A stretch of 60,960 nt of DNA from MED-G20 sp038108155. Its GTDB lineage: Bacteria; Bacteroidota; Bacteroidia; Flavobacteriales_D; Parvicellaceae. Shown here piece by piece: positions 8,951 to 18,402 of the stretch (the first letter of the stretch is position 1; each line of letters starts with the position of its first letter). The notes beneath the pieces are model-generated. The model had not been told where the DNA came from and did not search any database. It saw nothing but the letters and a program-made list of their open reading frames with translations. Both the position numbers and the translations under genes were made by a program. Location of the stretch: assembly GCA_038108155.1 (NCBI GenBank), contig JAYNHP010000010.1:1-60960 (forward strand), written 5' to 3'.

Positions 8951-9670
8951 ATGATCGCATTAAGTGTAAATATCAACAAAATTGCAACATTGAGAAATGC
9001 TAGAGGTGGAATTATACCCAATGTTACTCAACATGCTAAAAACATAGAACTTTTTGGAGCTAATGGAATTACTGTTCACCCAAGACCAGATGAGAGACAT
9101 ATAACTTATCAAGATGTTAGAGAATTGAAGAAGGTTCTAAAAGTGGAACTAAATATTGAAGGAAATCCAAAAGAAAATTCCTTTGTAGATCTGGTCTTAG
9201 AAACTAGACCTAGTCAAGTTACCTTAGTTCCTGACGAAAGTGGTCAACTAACTTCCGATCATGGTTGGGATACAATAAAAGAAAAAGACTTTTTATTTGA
9301 AATGATTCAACTTTTTTCAAAAAACCAAATAAGAACCTCTTTATTTATAAATCCAGAAGAAAAACATGTGCAAGGAGCTAAGGAAATTGGATCAGATAGA
9401 ATAGAACTTTATACAGAAAGTTATGCAAGTTCTAGTGTTTTAGATTTTGAAAAAGCTATTGAACCATTTGTAAAAGCAGCCAATAAAGCCAATGAATTGG
9501 GAATAGGGATAAATGCTGGGCATGATTTAAATCTAGAAAATTTAAAATTCTTTGCAACAAATATTCCAAACTTAAAGGAAGTCTCTATTGGTCACGCACT
9601 TATTGCAGATGCTCTAAATTATGGAATGGAAAATACAGTTAATTTATATCTCAGGGCTCTTTTAAAATGA
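8951..9670 (+). CDS. pdxJ: Pyridoxine 5'-phosphate synthase
   Basis: A 239-residue TIM barrel that condenses 1-deoxyxylulose 5-phosphate with 3-amino-2-oxopropyl phosphate to form pyridoxine 5'-phosphate. Conserved blocks include 'LSVNINKIATLRNARGG', 'GITVHPRPDERHI', 'TLVPDESGQLTSDHGWD' and the closing 'LNYGMENTVNLYLRAL'. It overlaps the following hydrolase gene by 4 bases (ATGA), so the pair forms an operon. Confidence 0.96.
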   Translation: MIALSVNINKIATLRNARGGIIPNVTQHAKNIELFGANGITVHPRPDERHITYQDVRELKKVLKVELNIEGNPKENSFVDLVLETRPSQVTLVPDESGQLTSDHGWDTIKEKDFLFEMIQLFSKNQIRTSLFINPEEKHVQGAKEIGSDRIELYTESYASSSVLDFEKAIEPFVKAANKANELGIGINAGHDLNLENLKFFATNIPNLKEVSIGHALIADALNYGMENTVNLYLRALLK

Positions 9671-10428
9671 AACTTAATTTCAAAAAAATAGGTGAAGGAA
9701 AACCACTATTAATATTACATGGATTATTCGGCTCTTCTGATAACTGGGGGACCCTTGGTAAGAAATTCGCAGAAAAAAATTTAGTTTATTTAATAGATCT
9801 TAGAAACCATGGCAGATCTCCACACAGCAAAGAAATGAGTTATGACCATATGGCAGATGATTTGTTAGAGTTAATTGAGGATGAAAATATTAATTCACCT
9901 ATAATTCTTGGGCACTCTATGGGCGGAAAGGCAGCTCTAATGTTTACAGAAAAATATCCAAAATATGTAGATAAATTAGTTGTGGCGGATATTGGAACAA
10001 AGGCTTACCCAATGCACCATGATGATATTTTAAAAGGGTTAAATAGTGTCAACTTACAAGAAATTTCAAGTAGAACTCAGGCACAGCAATCTATCCAAGT
10101 TCATATTGATAATTTAGGAGTTCAACAATTTTTACTGAAGAACTTATATTGGATTGAAAAAGGAAAATTAGCATGGAGAATGAACCTAAAAGATATTGAG
10201 AAAAATATTGGAGAGATTTTAGTAAAAATAAATATCAACAAAAATCCTACTGATACACTTTTTATTCGTGGAGAAATGTCCAATTATATATTAGAAGAAG
10301 ATTTTCAAAGCATACTAGATTCTTTTCCCAAGGGAGAAATCAAAACAATTCCAAATGTAGGACATTGGTTACATGCAGAAAACCCAATAGAATTTTACCA
10401 AATTGTAAATGAATTTATGAACAAATAA
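9667..10428 (+). CDS. Alpha/beta hydrolase (YbfF-like esterase)
   Basis: A 253-residue alpha/beta hydrolase. The oxyanion-hole HG motif (ILHGLFGSSDNW) is near residue 18. The nucleophile elbow GHSMGG places Ser84 as nucleophile, and the C-terminal 'NVGHWLHAE' supplies the catalytic His. It resembles short-chain acyl esterases such as E. coli YbfF; the natural substrate is unknown. Translationally coupled to pdxJ by an ATGA overlap. It ends 12 bases before the convergent lipoprotein gene. Confidence 0.85.
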   Translation: MKLNFKKIGEGKPLLILHGLFGSSDNWGTLGKKFAEKNLVYLIDLRNHGRSPHSKEMSYDHMADDLLELIEDENINSPIILGHSMGGKAALMFTEKYPKYVDKLVVADIGTKAYPMHHDDILKGLNSVNLQEISSRTQAQQSIQVHIDNLGVQQFLLKNLYWIEKGKLAWRMNLKDIEKNIGEILVKININKNPTDTLFIRGEMSNYILEEDFQSILDSFPKGEIKTIPNVGHWLHAENPIEFYQIVNEFMNK

Positions 10429-10440
10429 GAAGGAAGTGAT

Positions 10441-11082
10441 TTACTGCTTATTGAGTTGCATTTCCATATCAATCACAGTATTGATTGTTAAACCCATGGT
10501 ATCTATCACAAACGGTATAGTTCCATTTAAAAAACAAATATCTTCTTGTATTGACAAGATTTGATAGTCAGAAATCAATCCAGTAGTTAAATCTGTAATT
10601 AGTAAGTTGTTATCATCATTGGATAATTCCCAGGTTCCTTCACTAGTAATATCAATTGGGAAACCTGGTAGAGTCTGTCCAAAAATATCAATTCCTTCAG
10701 TAACAAAATTCAAAGAGTTTGAGCAAGTATATTCAGGAAATTGAAAATACCAATAGCCAGCATCATTAGCTTCTCCAGAAATAGTTTGGCTTCCTAGAAT
10801 AGGAATATCAATTTGTGTCTCATATTGTAAATTGGTAATATTCCAATCACCATTTAATAAGTAGGAATTTGAATATATACACGACCCATTGTCATCTGTG
10901 GCATTTGGATTGTAATTGATTGAATTTGAGTCTGTGCAACCTAGTATAATACAAGAATTATCGTCCTTATCAGCCGATGGATTATAATTAGTTGCTGTTG
11001 GATCTGTACATCCATCTTTCCCACAAGACACAATTATAAAGCTTAGGAACAGAATACTCGATATTTTTAAAATTCTTTTCAT
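10441..11082 (-). CDS. Lipoprotein with GCTDP repeats
   Basis: A 213-residue predicted lipoprotein with a hydrophobic signal ending in the lipobox IIVSC (Cys20). Two copies of the marine-flavobacterial repeat 'GCTDPTATNYNPSA...DNSC' and 'GCTDSNSINYNPNA...GSC' follow (about 24-70). The repeats are Asp/Asn-rich and probably bind calcium and form disulfides. The remainder is a beta-rich lipocalin-like domain ('LNGDWNITNLQYET') of unknown function. It lies 8 bases downstream of the secreted nuclease gene and likely shares its transcript. Confidence 0.75.
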   Translation of the reverse strand: MKRILKISSILFLSFIIVSCGKDGCTDPTATNYNPSADKDDNSCIILGCTDSNSINYNPNATDDNGSCIYSNSYLLNGDWNITNLQYETQIDIPILGSQTISGEANDAGYWYFQFPEYTCSNSLNFVTEGIDIFGQTLPGFPIDITSEGTWELSNDDNNLLITDLTTGLISDYQILSIQEDICFLNGTIPFVIDTMGLTINTVIDMEMQLNKQ

Positions 11083-11090
11083 ATTAATTG

Positions 11091-12305
11091 TTATTCAATT
11101 ATAAATTTATAATTTATTCTGTCATTTTGCAAAAGACAATCTACGATATAAAATCCTTTAGGTAAAAAAAGCAATTCAATTTCTATTTGTTTTTGATTAT
11201 CAAATCTATGGTTGTAAACAACTTTCCCTGCCAAATCGTAAATTTTTAAAGTAAAATCTTCTTTCTGTTGTAAATCTATTACTAAATTATTGGTTGAGTT
11301 CATAAACTTAACATTGGTAGTTTTATTTTTGGAAGTTAATGTAGACAAAGGAGGATTCATTGAAAACATAAGGGATACTGGTAGATGATCACTCATATAA
11401 AAAAGAGCTCTAGCTATATCTTGGGGTACTTGTGAATTATTGGCGCTGTTAATAGATTGATTGAAATAACTACCATCTTGACCATCTGCAATATAGGTAT
11501 TGGCTATGTATTCTATCCCAGAGCTCCCATTGGCAACATCATTAGAGATAAAAATAATATCAAATCTATCGTCCATTCCGCCGTACGCTCCACCTGCATA
11601 ACCTCCTGTAGATGATCTTGTACTTTGAGTATGTATGTTATTGTAAAAACTATTGTTATGCCAGTTTCCCAGTTGGTTAATTGGGTCGATTAAATCTAAG
11701 CCTTGCCCGTAAAGGATTTCTTGACAAGCTGGTTCGGTATGATAATAAAAATTGAAATCCCCTCCTACAATCAATCTTTCGTTTCTGTTATTGTTTACCA
11801 AAAACTGCTTAAAGGTTTCAGCCTCTTGTCTTCTGAGTTCTTCATTATTAGAGCTACTTCCTGCTTTTAAATGAATAGAATAGATGTATATAAAGCTTGT
11901 GTCGGTAGAAATACCTAATTGATTTTTATAAAAAAGAACATATTCACTAATATCTCTAAGCTGAGTTGGTATTTGTTGCTGAGAATAAAGTTCAAATTTA
12001 TTTTGATTATAAAAAAGCAAGTTGTCTGTATCAGGACCATCAAAATACAATGCACTTTTAAAGTCATTGTTCGATCCAGAATTTAATACATTGTTTTTTA
12101 TTAAAGCTCCACCATTAAATGAAGTAAGCTCGTTAACCACAAAAATATCAGGCTGAATAAAATCTAAAATCTTTTTTAAAGTATCCACTCTATCTTGCTG
12201 AGAAGAAGGAAAATTTAATAGATTGTAATATGTAATTTTTAAGGAGTCTTGAGAAAAAAAATAAGTTAGTGAAGTAGTTAAAAAAAACGTGATTAAAAAC
12301 CTCAT
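11091..12305 (-). CDS. Secreted endonuclease/exonuclease/phosphatase-fold protein with T9SS sorting tail
   Basis: A 404-residue protein with a signal peptide (about 1-18). The EEP catalytic domain (about 20-315) shows 'ITYYNLLNFP', Glu in 'VVNELTS', His in 'YSIHLKAG', Asp/Asn in 'VGGDFNFYYH' and a final 'SDHLPVSLMF'. Residues about 330-404 form a type A T9SS C-terminal domain ('TLKIYDLAGKVVYN', 'LPKGFYIVDC'), so the protein is likely exported and cell-surface attached. It overlaps the upstream EEP gene by 4 bases. Whether it cuts DNA, RNA or a phosphoester cannot be told from sequence. Confidence 0.87.
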   Translation of the reverse strand: MRFLITFFLTTSLTYFFSQDSLKITYYNLLNFPSSQQDRVDTLKKILDFIQPDIFVVNELTSFNGGALIKNNVLNSGSNNDFKSALYFDGPDTDNLLFYNQNKFELYSQQQIPTQLRDISEYVLFYKNQLGISTDTSFIYIYSIHLKAGSSSNNEELRRQEAETFKQFLVNNNRNERLIVGGDFNFYYHTEPACQEILYGQGLDLIDPINQLGNWHNNSFYNNIHTQSTRSSTGGYAGGAYGGMDDRFDIIFISNDVANGSSGIEYIANTYIADGQDGSYFNQSINSANNSQVPQDIARALFYMSDHLPVSLMFSMNPPLSTLTSKNKTTNVKFMNSTNNLVIDLQQKEDFTLKIYDLAGKVVYNHRFDNQKQIEIELLFLPKGFYIVDCLLQNDRINYKFIIE

Positions 12306-13375
12306 AAAGCCTTTTTAACTAAGAACATATAAACCGGGAAATGGTCACTATATCCTCCTAAAAAACTAGAACCGCCATAAGTTCTAAAGGGGTATCCTTT
12401 GTAATTACCACTTGGATTTTTTAAGAAAGATTTATTGTAAACAACTGACTTATAAAAACTAAAAGAATTATACATATTATCGGTATCAATTTCCGATGGA
12501 TTAACAATTAAAGATGGTGTTAATATAAATTGGTCAAATAAATTCCACTGATCTCTGTAAGCTAGAGTTCCTATTCCCTTTTTGTAATGATCGTACATGG
12601 TATTATACATTTGATTGTTTCTTAAAAGCGTAGATCCGTTGGCATGTAAAAAATCTTTAATACTTGGTGAGATAGGATCGTCGTTAAAATCACCCATTAC
12701 AACCACTTTTGCTTTTTTATCTATTTGCTTAAGAGAATCTACAATGGATTTGGTCAACTTAGCTGCTTCTATACGTTTTGGTCTACTTTTTGCCTCACCT
12801 CCCCTTCTCGATGGCCAATGAACTACAACAAAGTGAATTTCTTCTCCAAGTAATTTGCCAGAAACTACCAATTGGTCTCTAGATCTGAACCTGTCGTTGC
12901 CAGGAATTTTGAATTTAACCGACTTACTGGAAGTTACTTTAAAATGTAAAGGATCGTAAATTAACGCACAGTCAATTCCTCTAGCATCTGGACCTTCGTG
13001 ATGAACAATTTTGTAGTTCTTATCTGCAATTGAAGGTTGACTTACTAAATCTTCTAAAACCAATCTGTTTTCAATTTCACAAACACCGATAATGCTTGCA
13101 CCAAATGGAGTTACTTCTTTACCAAGTGTATCTATAACAAATGCCATGTTTTTTAGCTTAAGAAGATATTTTGGGGTATTAAAGTTTTTAGACCCAAAAG
13201 GAGTAAAATCTTCTTGCAAAATCTTATTTGTATCAGGATCTACTATGGTATCAAAAAGATTTTCAAGGTTATAAAATGCAATACATTCTAAATTTAGCTC
13301 AAGAGACTTTCTGTTTTGAGAATATCCCACTTTAAGGAAAAGAAAAAATGTTAAAAAAATTAGATGGACTTTCAA
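12302..13375 (-). CDS. Secreted endonuclease/exonuclease/phosphatase-fold protein
   Basis: A 357-residue protein with a signal peptide (about 1-19). The EEP fold is complete: 'IAFYNLENLFDT', Glu in 'GVCEIENR', His in 'FVVVHWPSRRGGEAKSRPKR', Asp/Asn in 'VVMGDFNDDP' and 'YSDHFPVYM'. It lacks the T9SS tail of its neighbour, so it is more likely periplasmic. It is divergent from the TonB-dependent receptor, with 71 bases between. The family includes secreted nucleases and phosphodiesterases. Confidence 0.87.
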   Translation of the reverse strand: MKVHLIFLTFFLFLKVGYSQNRKSLELNLECIAFYNLENLFDTIVDPDTNKILQEDFTPFGSKNFNTPKYLLKLKNMAFVIDTLGKEVTPFGASIIGVCEIENRLVLEDLVSQPSIADKNYKIVHHEGPDARGIDCALIYDPLHFKVTSSKSVKFKIPGNDRFRSRDQLVVSGKLLGEEIHFVVVHWPSRRGGEAKSRPKRIEAAKLTKSIVDSLKQIDKKAKVVVMGDFNDDPISPSIKDFLHANGSTLLRNNQMYNTMYDHYKKGIGTLAYRDQWNLFDQFILTPSLIVNPSEIDTDNMYNSFSFYKSVVYNKSFLKNPSGNYKGYPFRTYGGSSFLGGYSDHFPVYMFLVKKAL

Positions 13376-13446
13376 GTTGAGAAATAATTTAAGTTACTTT
13401 TGACTAAAAGTAAACAACTTAATTTAATTTCAATACTTTAGGGCAA

Positions 13447-16029
13447 ATGATTCTTAATTACTTCCAATCTCGTTTTATTTTTCCTTTGCTATTAATATGT
13501 TCCTTTTCAGGTTTAAAAGGCCAAACAGATTCGTCATTTGTTGTAGACACTGTTAAAAATATAATTCCAGTATTTACTACCACAGTTGATTTGCTTGACA
13601 ATGAATTACAATCCCAAGACATAAGTGGTTTATTACAATCTTCAAGAGATGTTTATGTTAATCAAGCAGGATTTAATTTTAGTGCAGCTAGATATAGATT
13701 GAGAGGTTATAGCTCTGAAAATACTCGACTTTTTATGAACGGAATCCCAGTTAATGATCCAGAAAATGGATGGACTATATGGAGCTATTGGGGAGGATTA
13801 AACGATGTTACTAGATATCCGGAAACAAGTTTTGGAATAACTAACTCAGCTGCAAATTTTGGAAGTATTGGAGCGTATTCTTATATATCTGCTCTTCCAT
13901 CAGTGAAAAGAACCGGATCAAGGGTCTCTTATGCATCCACCAACAGATCTTACAGAAATAGAGCAATGTATACTTACAATTCTGGTCTTAACAACAAAGG
14001 TTGGGGATTTTTAATAAGTGGTTCTTCTAGGTGGTCTGATGAAGGTTATGTTCCCGGATCTTTTTATAGTTCTGGAAGTTATTTACTATCTGTAGAAAAG
14101 AAATTTAATGAAAATCATTCTTTAAACTTCATGGCTTTTGGAGCACCAACCGTACAAGGAAGACAAGGTATTGCCGTTCAAGAAACTTATGATTTAACTG
14201 GCGATCCTTTTTACAATCCTTACTGGGGTTATCAAACTCAAAGCGACGGAAGCCTTAAAAAGAGAAATGCAAGGACTAGAGACAACCATAAACCGTACAT
14301 GACCTTGGGTCACTACTGGAAAGTTTCAGAAAAACTAAATATACAATCAAATTTTTATGCCATTTTAGGGAAAACAACTAACACGAATTTAAATTGGGTA
14401 GATGCAAATGATCCCAGACCAGACTATTATAAGTATTTACCAAGTTATTTTGTAAACGATCAAGGAACACTTTCTGGAAATCAAATTATTGAAAACCAGG
14501 AGCAGTACAACAATATTTCACAACAGTGGCAGCAGAATAATCCGGACTATACACAGTTAAATTGGGATTTAATGTATAATGCCAACTACAATAATTTATA
14601 TACTCAAAATAATATTGGAAATATTGATTCCTCTTTTACAGGAAGAAGATCTAAATATATAGTGGAAGAATACAGATTAGATCCAAGACATTATGGATTA
14701 AATAGTTTTGGAAAGTATGATTTCAACGAAAATAGCAGTTTAAATTTCGGGCTAAATATCAGTAATTATACTAGTAGAAACTACCGCAAGATAAATGATC
14801 TTTTAGGAGGTGATTTTTGGGTAGATATTGACCAATTTGCACTCAGAGATTTTAACGATCTTGCCCTTGCACAGAACGATCTTCAAAACATTAATAATAT
14901 TGTTGGTAAAGGAGATGTTTTTGGATACAATTACGACATTCATGTAAATAAAAATGAATTATTTGGCACCTACAGCTACAATAAAAAAAGAATAGAATCC
15001 TTCATAGGTATAAATGCATCTACTACAACATTTTGGAGAAATGGAAAAATGCAAAACGGAAGATTTCCAGAAAGTTCATTAGGAAGTTCTGAAAAACAGA
15101 ACTTTTATAATTATGGTGTAAAGGTTGGCCTTCTTTATAAAATTACTGGAAGACATTTATTGTCCTTCAATGGAATGTACAAAACAGAAGCTCCTTACGT
15201 TAGAAATGCCTATGTATCTCCAAGAACAAGAGACCAATTAGTTCCTAATTTAAGTTCTACAGAAATAATTTCAGCAGACCTTAACTACAACATAAGATTG
15301 CCGTTTTTAAAAGCGCGATTAACTGGTTTTTATACTCAAATAAATGATCAGACTTGGGCAAGATCTTTTTACCATGATGAGTATAGAACTTTTGTAAATT
15401 ATATGATGACCAATGTAGATCAGATTTTTATGGGAATTGAATTTGGATTTGAAAGCAATATTACCTCTACCATGCAATTAACTGGTGCATTTACAATTGG
15501 AGATTATCTCTACAATTCTAGGCCTGTTGCCACCATTACAAGAGACAATTCTCAGGAATTAATTGCTTTAGACAAAGTAGTTTACCTACAAAATTTTAAA
15601 ATTGGGGGAATGCCTCAACAAGCTACATCATTAGGACTTAAATACAACGCTCCAAAATACTGGTACGCAGGGATAAATTTCAATTATTTTACAGACATAT
15701 ATCTTTCTCCAAATCCTGATAGAAGAACAGCAGAAGCAATTAGCGCATACGGATCTGAGTATCCTTACAGAGATGAGATAATTGACCAAACCAAACTAAG
15801 TAATGGAAATGCTGTGAATTTATTTTGTGGAAAAAGCTGGAAAATTTATAAAAACGATAGTTATATAAGACTTGGTCTTAATGTCAATAATTTATTAGAC
15901 AATACATCTTTTAAAACTGGAGGATTTGAACAACTTAGATACGATGCCTCCAATATTCAAAGGTTCCCAAATAAATATGGCTATATGTACGGTAGAACCT
16001 ATTTTCTAATGTTAAGTTATTTATTTTAA
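13447..16029 (+). CDS. TonB-dependent outer membrane receptor
   Basis: An 860-residue receptor with a signal peptide (about 1-25). The plug domain (about 50-160) contains 'YRLRGYSSENTRLFMNGIPVNDPENGW', and a 22-strand barrel follows, ending 'YGRTYFLMLSYLF' with a terminal Phe. It lacks the N-terminal carboxypeptidase-like domain of many SusC-type receptors, and no SusD partner is nearby. The next gene, 2 bases on, is a DUF5689 lipoprotein. The flanking nuclease-fold genes suggest uptake of nucleic-acid or phosphoester breakdown products, but this is inference. Confidence 0.9.
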   Translation: MILNYFQSRFIFPLLLICSFSGLKGQTDSSFVVDTVKNIIPVFTTTVDLLDNELQSQDISGLLQSSRDVYVNQAGFNFSAARYRLRGYSSENTRLFMNGIPVNDPENGWTIWSYWGGLNDVTRYPETSFGITNSAANFGSIGAYSYISALPSVKRTGSRVSYASTNRSYRNRAMYTYNSGLNNKGWGFLISGSSRWSDEGYVPGSFYSSGSYLLSVEKKFNENHSLNFMAFGAPTVQGRQGIAVQETYDLTGDPFYNPYWGYQTQSDGSLKKRNARTRDNHKPYMTLGHYWKVSEKLNIQSNFYAILGKTTNTNLNWVDANDPRPDYYKYLPSYFVNDQGTLSGNQIIENQEQYNNISQQWQQNNPDYTQLNWDLMYNANYNNLYTQNNIGNIDSSFTGRRSKYIVEEYRLDPRHYGLNSFGKYDFNENSSLNFGLNISNYTSRNYRKINDLLGGDFWVDIDQFALRDFNDLALAQNDLQNINNIVGKGDVFGYNYDIHVNKNELFGTYSYNKKRIESFIGINASTTTFWRNGKMQNGRFPESSLGSSEKQNFYNYGVKVGLLYKITGRHLLSFNGMYKTEAPYVRNAYVSPRTRDQLVPNLSSTEIISADLNYNIRLPFLKARLTGFYTQINDQTWARSFYHDEYRTFVNYMMTNVDQIFMGIEFGFESNITSTMQLTGAFTIGDYLYNSRPVATITRDNSQELIALDKVVYLQNFKIGGMPQQATSLGLKYNAPKYWYAGINFNYFTDIYLSPNPDRRTAEAISAYGSEYPYRDEIIDQTKLSNGNAVNLFCGKSWKIYKNDSYIRLGLNVNNLLDNTSFKTGGFEQLRYDASNIQRFPNKYGYMYGRTYFLMLSYLF

Positions 16030-16031
16030 AA

Positions 16032-16592
16032 ATGAAAAAAATTCAAAATTTACTTCTTATAACTTCTGTCACCATATTGTACTTTTCATGCAACAAACAA
16101 TACGATGACCCACCTGTTAATCAAGTTCCTATAGGAAATATTATTTCAATAAGTGATCTTAAAGATATGTTCACTGGTTCTTTGACAGTAATTGATAGCA
16201 ACTACAGTATTTTTGGTAATGTCACTTCGGAAGAAACCAATGGGAATTTTTACAAAGAAGTTTTTATGCAAGATTTAAGTGGAGCCATCAAACTAAAATT
16301 AAAATCATCTGGCGGTCTTTACATTGGAGATAGTATAAGAATTAATATTCAGAATGTATCCATGAGCGAATATGGAGATTTAATACAACTTGAGAATATT
16401 GATGTGGATCAACAAGTAGTAAAAATTGCGACGGAAAAATTTATTGAGCCATATGAAGCTACTATAAACCAACTTAGTCTTTCCGAAGACCAGAGCAGAT
16501 TAATTAAATTAAATGATGTTGAATTTACAGAACTTGGGATGACCTATGCAGAATATTTACCGTATATAATTCCGAAAAACAATTTGTCATAA
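16032..16592 (+). pseudogene. DUF5689 lipoprotein, N-terminal part (frameshifted)
   Basis: 186 residues are read before a premature stop at 16590-16592. A signal peptide ends in the lipobox LYFSC (Cys20), and a DUF5689 domain follows ('YSIFGNVTSEETNGNFYKEVFMQDLSGAIKLKL', where the OB-like fold is visible). Near 16556-16558 the frame changes: adding one T to that TTT run joins it to the downstream frame as 'AEYFTVYNSEKQFVIRDINEV', a natural DUF5689 ending. The intact protein would be about 380 residues. Either a one-base assembly error or a real inactivating deletion. Confidence 0.75.
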
Positions 16593-17173
16593 GAGATATT
16601 AACGAAGTACAATTAGATTCTTCTAGATGCAATGGATCCTCAGGCGGTGGAGGAAGTGGAGGAGATATATTGTACAAAGATTTTGAAGATGGGTCAATAA
16701 CTTCAGGTGGCTGGAAAAACTTTTGGAGTGGAACTAATCCTAACATAGGAGAGTGGGAAATTTATACCACTTTTGGAGTTAATGGACCAGTTGCAAAAGC
16801 AAGTAATTATTCCAATAGTAGTAACTATGCATGTGAAAGTTGGTTGGTTTCACCACTTTTTGACCTAACAGTTGCCTCAGCCCCATATCTTGTTTTTGAT
16901 AATGTTACTAGGTATAATGGCAACCCATTGGAGCTATATATTTCTTATGATTACGATGGATCTAGTAATCCTTCGCAACAAGGAACATGGACAGACATTA
17001 CCGGATATGTTCCTAACTGGGATACCGACGATTTTCAGTGGGATTTAGTATCTAGTGGAAATACTGATTTAACGCCATTTATTGCACCATCTGTTGCTAT
17101 AGCATTCAAATATACCGGAACCAATTCTAATGGTGCAACATGGGAAGTTGACAATATTATAATTAGAGAATAA
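16559..17173 (+). pseudogene. DUF5689 lipoprotein, C-terminal choice-of-anchor J-like domain (continuation)
   Basis: This is the second frame of the gene that starts at 16032. It reads from 'TVYNSEKQFVIRD' through a Gly/Ser linker (16640-16665) into a beta-sandwich of choice-of-anchor J type: 'DFEDGSITSGGWKNFW', 'ACESWLVSPLFDL', 'LELYISYDYDG' and 'WEVDNIIIRE'. An ATG at 16670 could be called as a separate gene but lies inside the domain and has no signal peptide. The domain is common in secreted Bacteroidota proteins and may bind ligand or carbohydrate. It ends 2 bases before the convergent sucB stop. Confidence 0.75.
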
Positions 17174-17175
17174 AA

Positions 17176-18393
17176 TTAATAATTCATTAGAATCTTCTTA
17201 GGATCTTTTCCTTTGAAGACCATTTCTTCTGGATTTTCTAGAACTTCTTTAACTTTTACTAAAAACCCAACACTATCTTTTCCATCTATTATTCTGTGGT
17301 CGTAAGACAGGGCTACATACATAATTGGTCTTATCTCTACTTTTCCATCTACAGCAACTGGTCTTTGAACAATATTATGCATTCCTAAAATTGCTGATTG
17401 AGGAGGGTTTATAATTGGTGTACTAAGCATAGAACCAAAAACACCTCCGTTAGTAATCGTAAAAGTTCCACCCGTAATTTCTTCAATAGAAATTTTACCA
17501 TCTCTAGCTTTAATTGCTAGTTCTTTAATTTTAGATTCTATTTCTAATAAATTCATCTCCTCCGCATTTCTTAATACTGGAACCATTAACCCTTTTTCAG
17601 TACTTACTGCTATTCCTACATCGTTAAAATTGTAGGAAATCATATGATCCCCATCTATCATAGAGTTGACGGTAGGGAATTCTTTTAGAGCAATTGTGCA
17701 AGCATGGGTAAAAAAGGACATAAATCCCAAACCAACGCCATATTTCTCTTTAAAAGCATCTTTGTATTTGGCTCTTAAATCCATAATTGGCTTCATGTCT
17801 ACTTCATTAAAAGTAGTAAGCATTGCTGTTTCATTTTTTACAGTAACCAATCTTGATGCTATTTTTCTCCTAAGCATACTTAACTTTCGTATCTCACTTT
17901 TCCTATTACCTTCTTCTGGTAAGGAAGCCAATAGCTGAAGAATATCTTGTTTTGTAATTCTCCCTCCTTTTCCTGAGCCTTCAATGTGCTCAACTTGAAT
18001 ATTATTTTCTACAATGATTTTTTTAGCTGCAACACTAGGATGTCCCGATGCGTAAGTTTTTTCACTTGCTGGGGTGGAAGTAACTGGACCTGGTGCTGGG
18101 GTGGAACTTTTTGTATTAGACTTTTCAGGTGATTTACCACCTTCTGGTTTCGCTGCAGAAGTATCGATCAAACATACAACTTGACCTACGGCTACAACGT
18201 CACCCATTTCAGCCTTTAAAGTAATTATACCAGCTTCTTCTGCAGGCAATTCAAGAGTGGCTTTATCAGAATCAACCTCAGCTATGGTTTGATCTTTTTC
18301 TACATAATCTCCGTCTTCAACCATCCATTCTGCAATTTCAACTTCTGTTATAGATTCTCCTGGACTAGGGACTTTCATTTCTAATACTGACAT
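17176..18393 (-). CDS. sucB: 2-oxoglutarate dehydrogenase E2, dihydrolipoyl succinyltransferase
   Basis: A 405-residue E2 subunit. The lipoyl domain (1-77) has Lys44 in DSDKATLELP as lipoylation site. A Pro/Ala/Ser-rich linker (about 80-115), a peripheral-subunit-binding domain (about 117-153, 'GHPSVAAKKIIVE') and the catalytic domain follow, with active site 'DHRIIDGKDSVGFL' near the C-terminus. It transfers the succinyl group from lipoate to CoA in the TCA cycle. It is 9 bases downstream of sucA, the usual order. Confidence 0.95.
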   Translation of the reverse strand: MSVLEMKVPSPGESITEVEIAEWMVEDGDYVEKDQTIAEVDSDKATLELPAEEAGIITLKAEMGDVVAVGQVVCLIDTSAAKPEGGKSPEKSNTKSSTPAPGPVTSTPASEKTYASGHPSVAAKKIIVENNIQVEHIEGSGKGGRITKQDILQLLASLPEEGNRKSEIRKLSMLRRKIASRLVTVKNETAMLTTFNEVDMKPIMDLRAKYKDAFKEKYGVGLGFMSFFTHACTIALKEFPTVNSMIDGDHMISYNFNDVGIAVSTEKGLMVPVLRNAEEMNLLEIESKIKELAIKARDGKISIEEITGGTFTITNGGVFGSMLSTPIINPPQSAILGMHNIVQRPVAVDGKVEIRPIMYVALSYDHRIIDGKDSVGFLVKVKEVLENPEEMVFKGKDPKKILMNY

Positions 18394-18402
18394 AATTTTT
18401 TT

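Noticed and set aside
13390..13420. Imperfect hairpin upstream of the TonB-dependent receptor
   Set aside because: The six-base inner stem with a bulged outer stem is weak and has no U-run; not strong enough to call a terminator or riboswitch.
16525..16746. Minus-strand ORF with a Pro-rich stretch
   Set aside because: It is antisense to the DUF5689 gene; the Pro run is the complement of the Gly/Ser linker.
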